This document shows, piece after piece, positions 26,262 through 34,900 of a stretch of DNA of 64,000 nt (position 1 is the first letter of the stretch; every line of letters starts with the position of its first letter). This DNA comes from Croceimicrobium sp965228705 (GTDB lineage Bacteria; Bacteroidota; Bacteroidia; Flavobacteriales; Schleiferiaceae). The stretch lies in contig NZ_OZ245832.1 of the NCBI RefSeq assembly GCF_965228705.1, forward strand, positions 372,001 to 436,000. The letters are read 5' to 3'. Below the pieces are notes generated by a model that worked only from the letters and a program-made list of their open reading frames with translations, ran no database searches and was not told the DNA's origin. Made by a program: the position numbers and the translations under genes.

Positions 26262-26546
26262 ATGAGTAAACAGACCCCGAACCCCGCAGCATTTCAAAAA
26301 AATTCCATTGTTTATGAAGATGAGTATTTTGCTGTGGCTTATGGAATGGATAGCAAAGGAAATAAAAGAATGGCCATGCGCTGGAAAGGTGATGGTAATA
26401 CCAATATGGGCTATCCTAAGACTTTCGGCAACCCACAATGGTTTCTCTTACCAGAGTATGATACATGGACTCCAGAAATTCTAAAAGCGGTAGAGCGAAT
26501 TGCGGCCACTAAAATGAGATTAGATGATTTAGAGTCGAAGTGGTGA
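26262..26546 (+). CDS. Small hypothetical protein inside the RM operon
   Basis: 94 residues, soluble, with no family I recognise. It contains VYEDEYFAVAYGMDSKGNKRMAMRWKG, reading like two or three beta strands, then YPKTFGNPQWFLLP and a C-terminal helix. The gene starts 11 bp after the Abi_C-like gene, so it is co-oriented and close, but there is no overlap. A possible accessory or immunity-type partner of its neighbours; no evidence beyond position. Confidence 0.7.
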   Translation: MSKQTPNPAAFQKNSIVYEDEYFAVAYGMDSKGNKRMAMRWKGDGNTNMGYPKTFGNPQWFLLPEYDTWTPEILKAVERIAATKMRLDDLESKW

Positions 26547-26601
26547 AATACATCATTGGTGCATTAGTACTTATCAGGGAAATAACATTTAAGCAATAAC
26601 C

Positions 26602-27018
26602 ATGTTTGAGGAATTAGACGAATACAAAAATAGGGGCCATTTCTTCTTTCAAAAAGGAGACCTACTCAGCGTCCAAAATATAGATGTACCAGAGCTCCCA
26701 GGGGTATATTACATTTTGCGTTTGGCTGAAGGTAAAGTCGATCTGGTTTACATTGGTAAATCGGGTACCATGCAACAAAATGGTCAGTTTAAAAGTCAAT
26801 TTCTCAAAGGTCGAATCAATAATAAACAAGAGGGCTTGGAACGGCAGCAATTCTTTGACAAAAAGATAGAGCTGGAAAATATTGATGGCCTGGATATTTA
26901 TTGGTTTGTGACTTATGACCAAGATCAAAAGGATTTACCGGCCTTTGTGAAGGCTCAACTCCTGCAAAGCTATTTTGATTTGCATAGTAGCTTACCTCCA
27001 TGGAATAAAGAGTTTTAA
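26602..27018 (+). CDS. GIY-YIG-like nuclease fold protein
   Basis: 138 residues. LPGVYYILR (about 32-40) and VYIGKSG (about 49-55) correspond to the GIY and YIG strands of the GIY-YIG domain, Arg71 (KGRINN) is the expected active-site Arg region, and the end LPPWNKEF matches a related family's LPxWN finish. In the helix where the family normally has a catalytic Glu, the sequence reads FVKAQLLQSYF, with Lys117 in the apparent position. That alignment is by eye, so loss of catalysis is only a possibility. It ends 2 bp before the deaminase-fusion gene. Confidence 0.6.
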   Translation: MFEELDEYKNRGHFFFQKGDLLSVQNIDVPELPGVYYILRLAEGKVDLVYIGKSGTMQQNGQFKSQFLKGRINNKQEGLERQQFFDKKIELENIDGLDIYWFVTYDQDQKDLPAFVKAQLLQSYFDLHSSLPPWNKEF

Positions 27019-27020
27019 TT

Positions 27021-28520
27021 ATGGTAAATGATTTTATAAAAGGTAAAAAATACTCACCCAAAGAATTGATGGATCGGGCTTATAAACTAAGCTTGGAATC
27101 TATTGGTGAACATACCGACAAGCCAGATCCACTGGTAGGTGCAATCATTGCCACAGAGGATGGACAGATTTTAGCGGAGGCATTCAGGGGTGAGCTCAGG
27201 GTTGGTGAGCATTGTGAGTTTACCTTGATTGAGCGAAAATTAAAAAGTGACAATCTAAGGGATAAAGTATTGTACGTAACCCTTGAGCCTTGTATTGATA
27301 AGGCGAGAAAACCGCCAAAAAGGGGGTGTGCAACACATATCATTAAATCACGTATTGGCAAGGTTTATATCGGCATGCGAGACCCAGATATTGACATTGA
27401 AAATGAAGGAGCCAATGCACTCATAGAAGCCAAAGTTGAAGTTCATGATTTTGACCCAGATATCAGCAAGAAAGTAAGAGAAAGTCTTTCTGACTTCATC
27501 AAGTTCAAGGAAGCAGAAAAGTTACGGATAGAAAAAGAAGGAAGAGCAAAACCGGAAAAAGAGTACGCGAAAAAGCCTGTTGTTGGCACCAATATTCAGC
27601 AGTTTTCAAACAGCGCAATTCAAGAGTTTATTGCCAATTCAGTTGCTGGATTTTCTTATCCATCAAAAGATTTTAACCAATGGGCCGTCTCTTTTGGTTT
27701 GGCGGAGGAAAGCAAAAAGGGGATTACACCTACCAATATGGGGATGATCTTGTTTGGGGATAAGGTGGACGAGCTTTTACCACACACCATTTTCAAAGTA
27801 GAAATTGAATATCCAGATGGGTCAACTGAAATTGAAGATTTTGGTGGGCCTGTTTCTACGCAACTAAGAAGAGTATTTGATTACGTTTCGGATAAGGCAT
27901 TGAAACTGACCATTGATCGAACTTCGGCGAAGCGTATTTCAACTGCTGATTTTCCTTTAGACATATTGCGTGAAGCTATTGCGAACGCTATTATTCACAG
28001 AGATTACAGTATCACTTCTTCTACCAATTACCTTTTTGTTAATAGCGACAAAATTGTGATTAAAAGTCCGGGGCTACCAATGCCACCATTGACATTGGCT
28101 GATATTAGAACTCTTGACCTGCCATCTGTGAGTAGAAACCCAAAAGTGATGTATGTGTACAACAGGATGGGACTGGCCGAACAAAGAGGAATAGGATTAA
28201 GAAGTATGAAGTCCCTTTCAGAAAAAGGATTTCCGCTACCTGTAATTGATTTAAAGGGAAATGTGTTGGAGCTTGCCTTTGCGAGAAGTGCGGAAGCTTT
28301 ACCAAAAGTGATAGATAGTGAGGTTTCGGACCTATCCACACAGGACAAAGAGGGTATTCAATTTATTCAGGCCAATGAACCTATTACTGTAAATGATTAT
28401 GCTAAAAAGTTTGGGATAACGGCTAAGACTGCTCAAAGAAGACTTAGTGATTTGACGGACAAAGGGCTAATTATTAAAGAAGGAGAAAGAAGATGGACCA
28501 AGTATCGTTTAATGAAATGA
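27021..28520 (+). CDS. RibD-like deaminase / COG2865-type HATPase / winged-helix fusion protein
   Basis: 499 residues in three parts. (1) About 12-165: cytidine-deaminase fold with His64 and Glu66 (HCE) and Cys91 and Cys103 in TLEPC...RKPPKRGC, a RibD-type motif order with a longer gap between cysteines, followed by VYIGMRDPD. (2) About 195-425: HATPase_c_4-type region with ILREAIANAIIHRDYS (317-330) and EQRGIGL (387-393), as in COG2865 regulators, but the usual AlbA_2 N-terminal domain is absent and the deaminase sits in its place. (3) About 445-499: winged helix (DYAKKFGITAKTAQRRLSDL). Probably a nucleotide-sensing regulator or effector. Gap to the GIY-YIG-like gene is 2 bp; it is followed by the repeat array and hsdR. 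Confidence 0.8.
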   Translation: MVNDFIKGKKYSPKELMDRAYKLSLESIGEHTDKPDPLVGAIIATEDGQILAEAFRGELRVGEHCEFTLIERKLKSDNLRDKVLYVTLEPCIDKARKPPKRGCATHIIKSRIGKVYIGMRDPDIDIENEGANALIEAKVEVHDFDPDISKKVRESLSDFIKFKEAEKLRIEKEGRAKPEKEYAKKPVVGTNIQQFSNSAIQEFIANSVAGFSYPSKDFNQWAVSFGLAEESKKGITPTNMGMILFGDKVDELLPHTIFKVEIEYPDGSTEIEDFGGPVSTQLRRVFDYVSDKALKLTIDRTSAKRISTADFPLDILREAIANAIIHRDYSITSSTNYLFVNSDKIVIKSPGLPMPPLTLADIRTLDLPSVSRNPKVMYVYNRMGLAEQRGIGLRSMKSLSEKGFPLPVIDLKGNVLELAFARSAEALPKVIDSEVSDLSTQDKEGIQFIQANEPITVNDYAKKFGITAKTAQRRLSDLTDKGLIIKEGERRWTKYRLMK

Positions 28521-28523
28521 AAC

Positions 28524-28617
28524 TAAAGGACATTCTTAAAGACATTCTGTCCTTTAATTTTAGTGAATCAGTGGCGATCCTTTGTAAAGGACAGTTTAAA
28601 AGACAATTTGTCCTTTA
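28524..28617. promoter_or_regulatory. Array of inverted sites between the fusion gene and hsdR
   Basis: Two copies of TAAAGGAC-N17-GTCCTTTA: 28524-28556 and 28585-28617, both with exactly 17-nt spacers, 61 bp apart (about six helical turns). Each spacer holds a further TAAAGAC-like half site (28537-28543; TAAAAGAC at 28597-28604). A palindrome TCCTTT-GT-AAAGGA (28578-28591) overlaps the second copy's left arm. The array ends 7 bp before the hsdR ATG. It could be an operator for the winged-helix protein encoded just upstream, or RNA stem-loops controlling hsdR translation. Confidence 0.8.
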
Positions 28618-28624
28618 GAAAATT

Positions 28625-31600
28625 ATGACAAGAATTACCGAACATAGCATAGAGGATTTTGCCATTAAACTGTTGGAAACTTTGGGTTATGAGTACATCT
28701 ATGCCCCAAGCATTGCTCATGATGGCGAACACCCGGAGCGGAGCGGATACGAAGATTTATTGCTCACCCGTCGCATGGCAGAAGCGGTGGGAAGGATAAA
28801 TCCCACTGTACCTCCATCTGCCCAAGAAGAAGCCATCAAGGAAATTCATCGTATCCATTCCCCCGAGTTATTGTCTAATAATGAAAGTTTTCATCGACTA
28901 TTAACCGAAGGAATTAAAGTTAGCTATCAAAAAGAAGGTCAGCAAAGAGGTGATTTGGTTTGGTTAATTGATTTCAATACTCCCGAAAACAACGACTTTG
29001 TTGTTGCCAACCAGTTTACTATTGTAGAAGATGGTATTAACAAACGACCGGATGTTATTCTATTCGTCAATGGTATTCCATTGGTGGTTATCGAACTTAA
29101 GAATGCAGTTGATGAAAACGCGACTATAAAATCAGCTTTCCGTCAGATAGAAACCTACAAAGCAGTAATTCCAAGTTTATTCACGTACAATGCATTTTCG
29201 GTTATATCTGATGGTTTAGAGGCCAGGGCAGGAACTCTTTCATCGGGTATGAGTCGATTTATGACTTGGAAATCGGCAGATGGCAAAGAAGAAGCATCGC
29301 ATTTGGTAGGGCAATTGGAAACGCTCATCAATGGTATGCTTAATAAAAAAACTTTACTGGATTTGGTTCGACACTTCATTGTTTTTGAGAAGTCGAAAAA
29401 GGAAGATGCTAAAACGGGAGTAACTACTATTTCAACCGTTAAAAAATTAGCTGCTTACCATCAATATTATGCTGTAAACCGGGCGGTGGAATCTGCTATT
29501 AGAGCAACAGGTTACACATTAGAAAGAGATAGTCCCAATTTAATGGTGGAGGAGCCCCCAGAAAATTATGGCCTTCCTGGGGTGAAATCGCAAGTTAAAG
29601 GCGACAGGAAAGGCGGGGTGCTTTGGCATACCCAGGGAAGTGGTAAGTCTCTTTCCATGGTGTTTTTCACGGGTAAAATTGTTTTAGCCTTGGATAACCC
29701 TACGGTAATTGTTATCACTGATCGAAATGATTTGGATGATCAACTCTTTGACACTTTTGCCTCTTCTACACAGCTTTTACGGCAAGAACCCAAACAGATT
29801 GCGAATCGCAACGATTTAAAGGAAAAACTGAAAGTAGCTTCTGGCGGAGTAATTTTCACTACCATTCAAAAATTTTCACCTGATGAAGGCAATGTATATG
29901 AAACGCTTTCTAAGCGCGAGAATATTCTTGTCCTCGCGGATGAAGCCCATCGAACCCAATACGGTTTTAAAGCCAAAACTGTAGATGACAGAGATGAACA
30001 GGGTAATGTAATAGGTAAGAAGACAGTGTACGGCTTTGCTAAGTACATGCGTGATGCTCTACCTAATGCCACATATATCGGTTTTACCGGAACTCCGATT
30101 GAAAGCACCGATGTAAATACACCAGCTGTTTTCGGAAATTACATTGACGTCTATGATATTGCCCAGGCGGTAGAAGATGGTGCCACCGTTCGCATTTACT
30201 ACGAAAGTCGTTTGGCAAAAGTGAACTTGAGCGAAGAAGGAAAGAAACTGGTAGAGGAGCTGGATGATGAGTTAGATGGAGAAGAACTCACCGAAACCCA
30301 AAAGGCCAAAGCAAAATGGACACAGCTGGAAGCTTTGATCGGCAGCGAAAACCGTATCAAGAATGTAGCCCAGGACATCATTCAGCATTTTGGACAGCGC
30401 CAAGAAGTATTTGAAGGCAAAGGAATGATAGTGACCATGTCCAGAAGAATTGCCGTTGAATTATATGAGGAAATTATCAGCTTAAAACCCGATTGGCACT
30501 CTAAGGATCTTGATAAAGGAGTAATAAAGGTTGTTATGACTGTTTCATCTTCCGATGGCCCCGAAATGCAAGGGTATCGCACCACAAAGCAGCAAAGAAG
30601 AATCCTGGCCGATCGAATGAAAAACCCGGACGATGAACTAAAATTGGTAATAGTTCGTGATATGTGGCTTACAGGCTTTGATGCGCCTAGCCTGCATACG
30701 CTTTACATTGATAAACCAATGAAAGGTCATAACCTGATGCAAGCTATAGCAAGGGTTAACCGAGTGTATAAAGATAAACCTGGCGGCTTGGTAGTTGATT
30801 ATTTGGGCGTTGCCTCAGATTTGAAAAAAGCACTTTCGTTTTATTCAGACGCAGGTGGTAAAGGGGATCCAGCTAATGCCCAAGCCCAAGCTGTTGAATT
30901 AATGCTGGAAAAATTGGAAGTCGTAGCACAGATGTATAGCGGCTTCCCTTATGAAGACTTTTTTCAAGCAGAAACGGGTCAAAAGCTTTCTATGATATTA
31001 GAAGCCGAAGAACATATTCTTGGTTTAGAAGATGGAAAGAAAAGATATATCAATGAAGTAACTGCCCTTTCCAAAGCATTTGCAATTGCCATACCTCATG
31101 AGCAAGCATTGGATGTGAAAGAGGAGGTTTCTTTTTTCCAGGCGGTAAAAGCACGATTAGCCAAGTTTGAAGGAAAAGGTTCTGGCAGACCGGATGATGA
31201 AATTGAGACCACCATTCGCCAGGTGATAGATCAAGCATTGGTTTCTGAACAAGTAATTGATGTCTTTGATGCTGCAGGAATCAAAAAACCGGATATCTCT
31301 ATTCTATCTGAAGACTTCCTGTTGGAACTTAAAGGAATGAAACACAAGAATGTGGCCCTTGAGGTTCTGAAAAAGCTGCTCAATGATGAGATTAAGGCAC
31401 GTTCCAAAAAGAACTTGGTTAAGACTAAGTCACTGAAAGAAATGTTGGAGAACTCCATTAAGAGGTATCACAACAAGATTTTGACCGCAGCTGAGGTTAT
31501 GGACGAACTTATTAACCTGAGTAAGGAAATCGTGAACATGGACAATGAAGCCCAAAAGCTGGGTCTAAATGAATATGAATATGCCTTTTATACCGCTGTA

Positions 31601-31852
31601 GCTAACAACGATTCCGCTAAACAACTCATGCAGCAAGAAAAACTGCGAGAATTAGCGGTGCTATTAACCGAACGTGTTCGGCAAAATGCATCGATCGACT
31701 GGACTATTAAAGAAAGTGTTAGGGCAAAATTGAAAGTCATTATTAAGCGAACCTTACGTCAATTCGGTTATCCACCGGATATGCAAAAATTGGCTACTGA
31801 AACTGTTTTGAAACAGGCCGAGATGATTGCGAATGAATTAACAAGGGACTAG
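28625..31852 (+). CDS. hsdR: Type I restriction enzyme motor/nuclease subunit HsdR
   Basis: 1075 residues, normal for the family. The N-terminal PD-(D/E)xK nuclease domain has Asp143 (RPDVILF), Glu157 and Lys159 (IELKN). The SF2 motor has Walker A HTQGSGKS (335-342), DEAH (439-442), GFTGTP, and later MWLTGFDAPSLHTLY and QAIARVNR. The C-terminal region about 830-1075 is helical, for binding HsdM. It translocates DNA and cleaves it away from unmethylated sites. The start is ATG 28625, 7 bp after the repeat array. Confidence 0.97.
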   Translation: MTRITEHSIEDFAIKLLETLGYEYIYAPSIAHDGEHPERSGYEDLLLTRRMAEAVGRINPTVPPSAQEEAIKEIHRIHSPELLSNNESFHRLLTEGIKVSYQKEGQQRGDLVWLIDFNTPENNDFVVANQFTIVEDGINKRPDVILFVNGIPLVVIELKNAVDENATIKSAFRQIETYKAVIPSLFTYNAFSVISDGLEARAGTLSSGMSRFMTWKSADGKEEASHLVGQLETLINGMLNKKTLLDLVRHFIVFEKSKKEDAKTGVTTISTVKKLAAYHQYYAVNRAVESAIRATGYTLERDSPNLMVEEPPENYGLPGVKSQVKGDRKGGVLWHTQGSGKSLSMVFFTGKIVLALDNPTVIVITDRNDLDDQLFDTFASSTQLLRQEPKQIANRNDLKEKLKVASGGVIFTTIQKFSPDEGNVYETLSKRENILVLADEAHRTQYGFKAKTVDDRDEQGNVIGKKTVYGFAKYMRDALPNATYIGFTGTPIESTDVNTPAVFGNYIDVYDIAQAVEDGATVRIYYESRLAKVNLSEEGKKLVEELDDELDGEELTETQKAKAKWTQLEALIGSENRIKNVAQDIIQHFGQRQEVFEGKGMIVTMSRRIAVELYEEIISLKPDWHSKDLDKGVIKVVMTVSSSDGPEMQGYRTTKQQRRILADRMKNPDDELKLVIVRDMWLTGFDAPSLHTLYIDKPMKGHNLMQAIARVNRVYKDKPGGLVVDYLGVASDLKKALSFYSDAGGKGDPANAQAQAVELMLEKLEVVAQMYSGFPYEDFFQAETGQKLSMILEAEEHILGLEDGKKRYINEVTALSKAFAIAIPHEQALDVKEEVSFFQAVKARLAKFEGKGSGRPDDEIETTIRQVIDQALVSEQVIDVFDAAGIKKPDISILSEDFLLELKGMKHKNVALEVLKKLLNDEIKARSKKNLVKTKSLKEMLENSIKRYHNKILTAAEVMDELINLSKEIVNMDNEAQKLGLNEYEYAFYTAVANNDSAKQLMQQEKLRELAVLLTERVRQNASIDWTIKESVRAKLKVIIKRTLRQFGYPPDMQKLATETVLKQAEMIANELTRD

Positions 31853-31934
31853 GGAATGATTTGTTTAGACTGGAAAATATTCCGTTTTATGCTTACGGCC
31901 TAAATTTTCATGATGTGATTAATAATATTATTAA

Positions 31935-32642
31935 ATGAAAAAGTATTTCCTACCGATTTTAGTTTTTGCTGGTTTATTGAGTGCAAATGCTCAAAGCATA
32001 CGCCTAAAGACAAATTATACAGAACCCCGGCTTGGACAAAGTATAACAATAACCCTTAAGCTTAATTTTATTGAGGAACATATAAAGGAAACCTTAGCGC
32101 CTGAATTGGAGTTAAAGGGCAATTCTGCCTTTTCAAATTACGCTCGAGAAATTCAAGTAAATGATACGGGTGATTTTCAGGTAGGTCCTTTTTTATTTGA
32201 GTTCAACGGTAAGGTATATAAAACGGATTCAGTAATTCTACATGTAACTGAGCCATTAGAGAATGTGGAGGGCCTGTGGGTTAGACTAATTGAATATGAT
32301 TCGACTCAGATATTAATTGTTGAGCAGCACATTGAAAACGAATGGAAGAAGGATAAGGAATCTAAAGATCCTTTTTCGATGTCGCTAAGTACTACAGAAT
32401 TGGAATTTGCCGAATTGATTGAAAACCCAATGGAGGGACTGGAGTTCAATTTTAGGCAGTCAAATAGCTATTCCGTTTTGATTGATGAAAAGGATCCATT
32501 TGGTGCTTCGCTTGCCTATTCTCGAAAGATATATCATGTGACCAATTATTCGGGTGAGGAAATACAATTAAGCGAAGACTTCTTTGAAAACCTGCCTAAG
32601 AAAATAGAATTACCGGAAATTATTATAAAAGCTAGTAATTAG
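31935..32642 (+). CDS. Secreted BatD-like beta-domain protein
   Basis: 235 residues with a signal peptide (about 1-20, ending ANAQ). SIRLKTNYTEPRLGQSITITLKLN is reminiscent of the N-terminal Ig-like domain of BatD-type oxygen-tolerance proteins, but it lacks the membrane anchor of full-length BatD. The similarity is weak and the function unknown. It stands between hsdR and the convergent mrr gene. Confidence 0.5.
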   Translation: MKKYFLPILVFAGLLSANAQSIRLKTNYTEPRLGQSITITLKLNFIEEHIKETLAPELELKGNSAFSNYAREIQVNDTGDFQVGPFLFEFNGKVYKTDSVILHVTEPLENVEGLWVRLIEYDSTQILIVEQHIENEWKKDKESKDPFSMSLSTTELEFAELIENPMEGLEFNFRQSNSYSVLIDEKDPFGASLAYSRKIYHVTNYSGEEIQLSEDFFENLPKKIELPEIIIKASN

Positions 32643-32670
32643 CATTTAGGTAGAAATATAGCCGTGAATC

Positions 32671-32698
32671 TAGGGAGAAGCTAATTTATTCCTCCCTA
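32671..32698. terminator. Possible bidirectional hairpin between the 235-residue secreted protein gene and mrr
   Basis: TAGGGAG (32671-32677) pairs with CTCCCTA (32692-32698), with a 14-nt loop, in the convergent gap. No T run on either side, so this is a weak call. Confidence 0.35.
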
Positions 32699-32740
32699 AA
32701 GTTTCGGACCGTTTTCCTTGAAAATTAATGGTTTGAATTA

Positions 32741-33637
32741 TCAGCCTTCCTCAAAAAAGTCATTGTCAATTTCTTTAACCTTGTAAGTCTCTTTGATTTG
32801 CACGCCCACATTGTACTCATACATTAGGCTTACCAATCGAGCTCCATCGATCAGAATAATGGAATGATGCGCTTCCTTGGCCTTTTGAATGGCCTTGGCA
32901 TCAAAAGAAGAAGTAGTGATGAAAATACCTTTACGGGTATCGCCACTCATGGCGCCAATAAAATTGCGAATATCCGTTTCCCGAACATTAGAATTGTTGT
33001 AGCGTTTCGCTTGGGTATAAATTTTTTCCAATCCCAGCTTGTCTTCGTTGATGATGCCATCGATCCCACCATCACCGGATTTTGGGGTTTCCCTAAAGTC
33101 ACCATAACCCATGCGCTGCAGCAATTGGAGTACAAGCTTTTCAAAATAATAGGGATCCAGTTCCTTTAATCGCTCTAGGAGTTCAACTTGGGTTTCCGAT
33201 TTAATCTTGGAAATACCGAAATCGATTAGGTCTTGAGGTGAAGCAGAATCGAGATTGGCTTCATCTAACTTATCCTTTGCCCCTTTGGCTGCAACCGAAT
33301 TCTGATGAGCCCGAAAATCAGGGTCATCCTTGAGCTCGGCTAGGCTGAGTTTTCCGGACTTTAAGGCTAATTCCCCTTTAGGAGTGATTTCTACCTTACC
33401 CCGACTGGGATACTGCACGAATTTGCCCATCTTCAAATAGGATTTTCCCCAGAGGATACGATCCAATAAAACATTAGCCCCGGAACTGGTTTTCTCTTGT
33501 AGTAATTCGGGAGACAAATGATGGTAAAATTGATCCCGAACCATGCTGGCCAGCGTACGGCTTTTCAAAGCTCCTTCTTGTTGAAGAGTATTGAGGATGG
33601 GGATGAAGGTCTCATGAAATTTGGGTAGTGCAGTCAT
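32741..33637 (-). CDS. mrr: Mrr-type restriction endonuclease
   Basis: 298 residues, with an N-terminal Mrr_N winged-helix-like domain (about 1-95, PSRGKVEITPKGELAL) and a C-terminal PD-(D/E)xK nuclease. Catalytic residues: Glu166 in YFEKLVLQLLQRMGY, Asp193 in GDGGIDGII and Gln209-Lys211 in YTQAKRY. Mrr family enzymes cut modified DNA (type IV restriction) and, in E. coli, can be triggered against methylated host DNA. Opposite orientation to the RM operon and downstream of it, so it may be part of the same acquired region. Modification specificity cannot be read from sequence. Confidence 0.93.
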   Translation of the reverse strand: MTALPKFHETFIPILNTLQQEGALKSRTLASMVRDQFYHHLSPELLQEKTSSGANVLLDRILWGKSYLKMGKFVQYPSRGKVEITPKGELALKSGKLSLAELKDDPDFRAHQNSVAAKGAKDKLDEANLDSASPQDLIDFGISKIKSETQVELLERLKELDPYYFEKLVLQLLQRMGYGDFRETPKSGDGGIDGIINEDKLGLEKIYTQAKRYNNSNVRETDIRNFIGAMSGDTRKGIFITTSSFDAKAIQKAKEAHHSIILIDGARLVSLMYEYNVGVQIKETYKVKEIDNDFFEEG

Positions 33638-33836
33638 ACGAGTCAGAGGGTTACTTAGCTGGGAAGTATTTAAAATGGAAACAAAGGGAAGGTCTATTTT
33701 AGCGAATAAATTTACGGATTACCCAAAGAATTAGCTTTGCGCCTAAAAAGAACCCAGCTGTGATCCGCTTGAAATGAATTTTAATCTACCATTCGCTTTT
33801 ACTTTTTCTGCCTGCGAATAAAAATAAACCTGGACC

Positions 33837-34247
33837 TTGAATTTTTTCTTTGAGTATATCTACTACCGACTTACCAAAGCTTATTTGAAATGGGATGGCA
33901 ATGAGGGAATTACCTCAATTATTGCTATTGGAATGATCAAAACTGTTCTCTTTATGATTATCGCTTTTCTGGTAAGCTTTATTTTTTTTAGCATAAATGA
34001 AATTTCCAAGCCTTCTTGGCTTAAGTACCTCATTATACCTCCCTTTATTCTTTTTACTGTATTAGCAAAGAAAAAACATAGGACTAGATTTGAAGAGTAT
34101 AGTCAATATTGGGCCTTTGAACCTAAGTGGTTAAGGGTTATTAAAGGTATTGCGGTAATTTTAGCATTGATTTTACCTTGGGTGATGATTCTGTGGGTGG
34201 CGGCGAAACGAGAATTCTTATCAGAACATTTATATCTATTAAATTGA
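33837..34247 (+). CDS. Hypothetical membrane protein
   Basis: 136 residues with three predicted membrane helices (about 27-50, 58-75 and 98-122). The start is a TTG at 33837, since an in-frame TAA lies 12 bp upstream and the next in-frame ATG would remove much of the protein. The start FFFEYIYYRLTKAYLKW looks like a conserved amphipathic opening common in small Bacteroidota membrane proteins. The function is unknown. Confidence 0.65.
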   Translation: MNFFFEYIYYRLTKAYLKWDGNEGITSIIAIGMIKTVLFMIIAFLVSFIFFSINEISKPSWLKYLIIPPFILFTVLAKKKHRTRFEEYSQYWAFEPKWLRVIKGIAVILALILPWVMILWVAAKREFLSEHLYLLN

Positions 34248-34322
34248 TGAAGTGGTGAAAGCTTTGCTTTAATTGTATTCGTTAAATACTCCACCTTACT
34301 CTCCCACATATTTTTATCTCAA

Positions 34323-34727
34323 ATGAATACAAATAACCTCGACGAATCCGCTAAGCGATACGTAACTCATACAATTCTAATGCGCTTTAAAGCTTCGAAA
34401 GTGGATCCGGATGACGCTAAAGGCTTAGAGCTGATTTCCAGTCACATTACCAATAAGGCCTTGGATGATTTATGCTTGGCCTTTTATTTAGAAGGAGATA
34501 AAAAATGGGGGAGAACTGCAGCTGAGGCGGTGCAGAATTTTGGTTTCCCGCCCTTAGAGAGAGTCAAGCCTACATTGATTGATAATATCCATATGGTTTT
34601 TCAAAACAGCAGTATCCTCAAGCATATTGAACATCGGAAATTAATCTCGCAAATTGCTTATCCTTTTAGTCTGGAAGAGGAAGAAATCGAGTTAATTTTA
34701 TCCAGCTATTCTTCACCCAAAGATTAA
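34323..34727 (+). CDS. Hypothetical protein
   Basis: 134 residues, soluble, largely helical, with no family I recognise. No signal peptide or membrane segment is visible. Notable segments are RYVTHTILMRFKASKV and the acidic C-terminus SLEEEEIELILSSY. It lies 75 bp after the small membrane protein gene, same strand. Nothing in the sequence gives a role. Confidence 0.65.
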   Translation: MNTNNLDESAKRYVTHTILMRFKASKVDPDDAKGLELISSHITNKALDDLCLAFYLEGDKKWGRTAAEAVQNFGFPPLERVKPTLIDNIHMVFQNSSILKHIEHRKLISQIAYPFSLEEEEIELILSSYSSPKD

Positions 34728-34900
34728 GTAATCGGCTTGGATAGGTCAAGCTTAGACTCGGTGTCTGCTGACTGGCTTTTATTTAAAAATGCTCAGCATC
34801 TCCTTTCCTTAATTTCTTTCTTGCCGAGAAGGTTTTAATTCTCTTGCTCAGTTTGAGTTAATTATAAGGCAATTCCAGGGCATTGGAAATCAATCGCTAA

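Noticed and set aside
31853..34900. A duplicated tRNA-Pro 3' end marking a right attachment site
   Set aside because: I looked for a CAGTCATCCCGA-like copy and did not find one, and there is no integrase gene in view.
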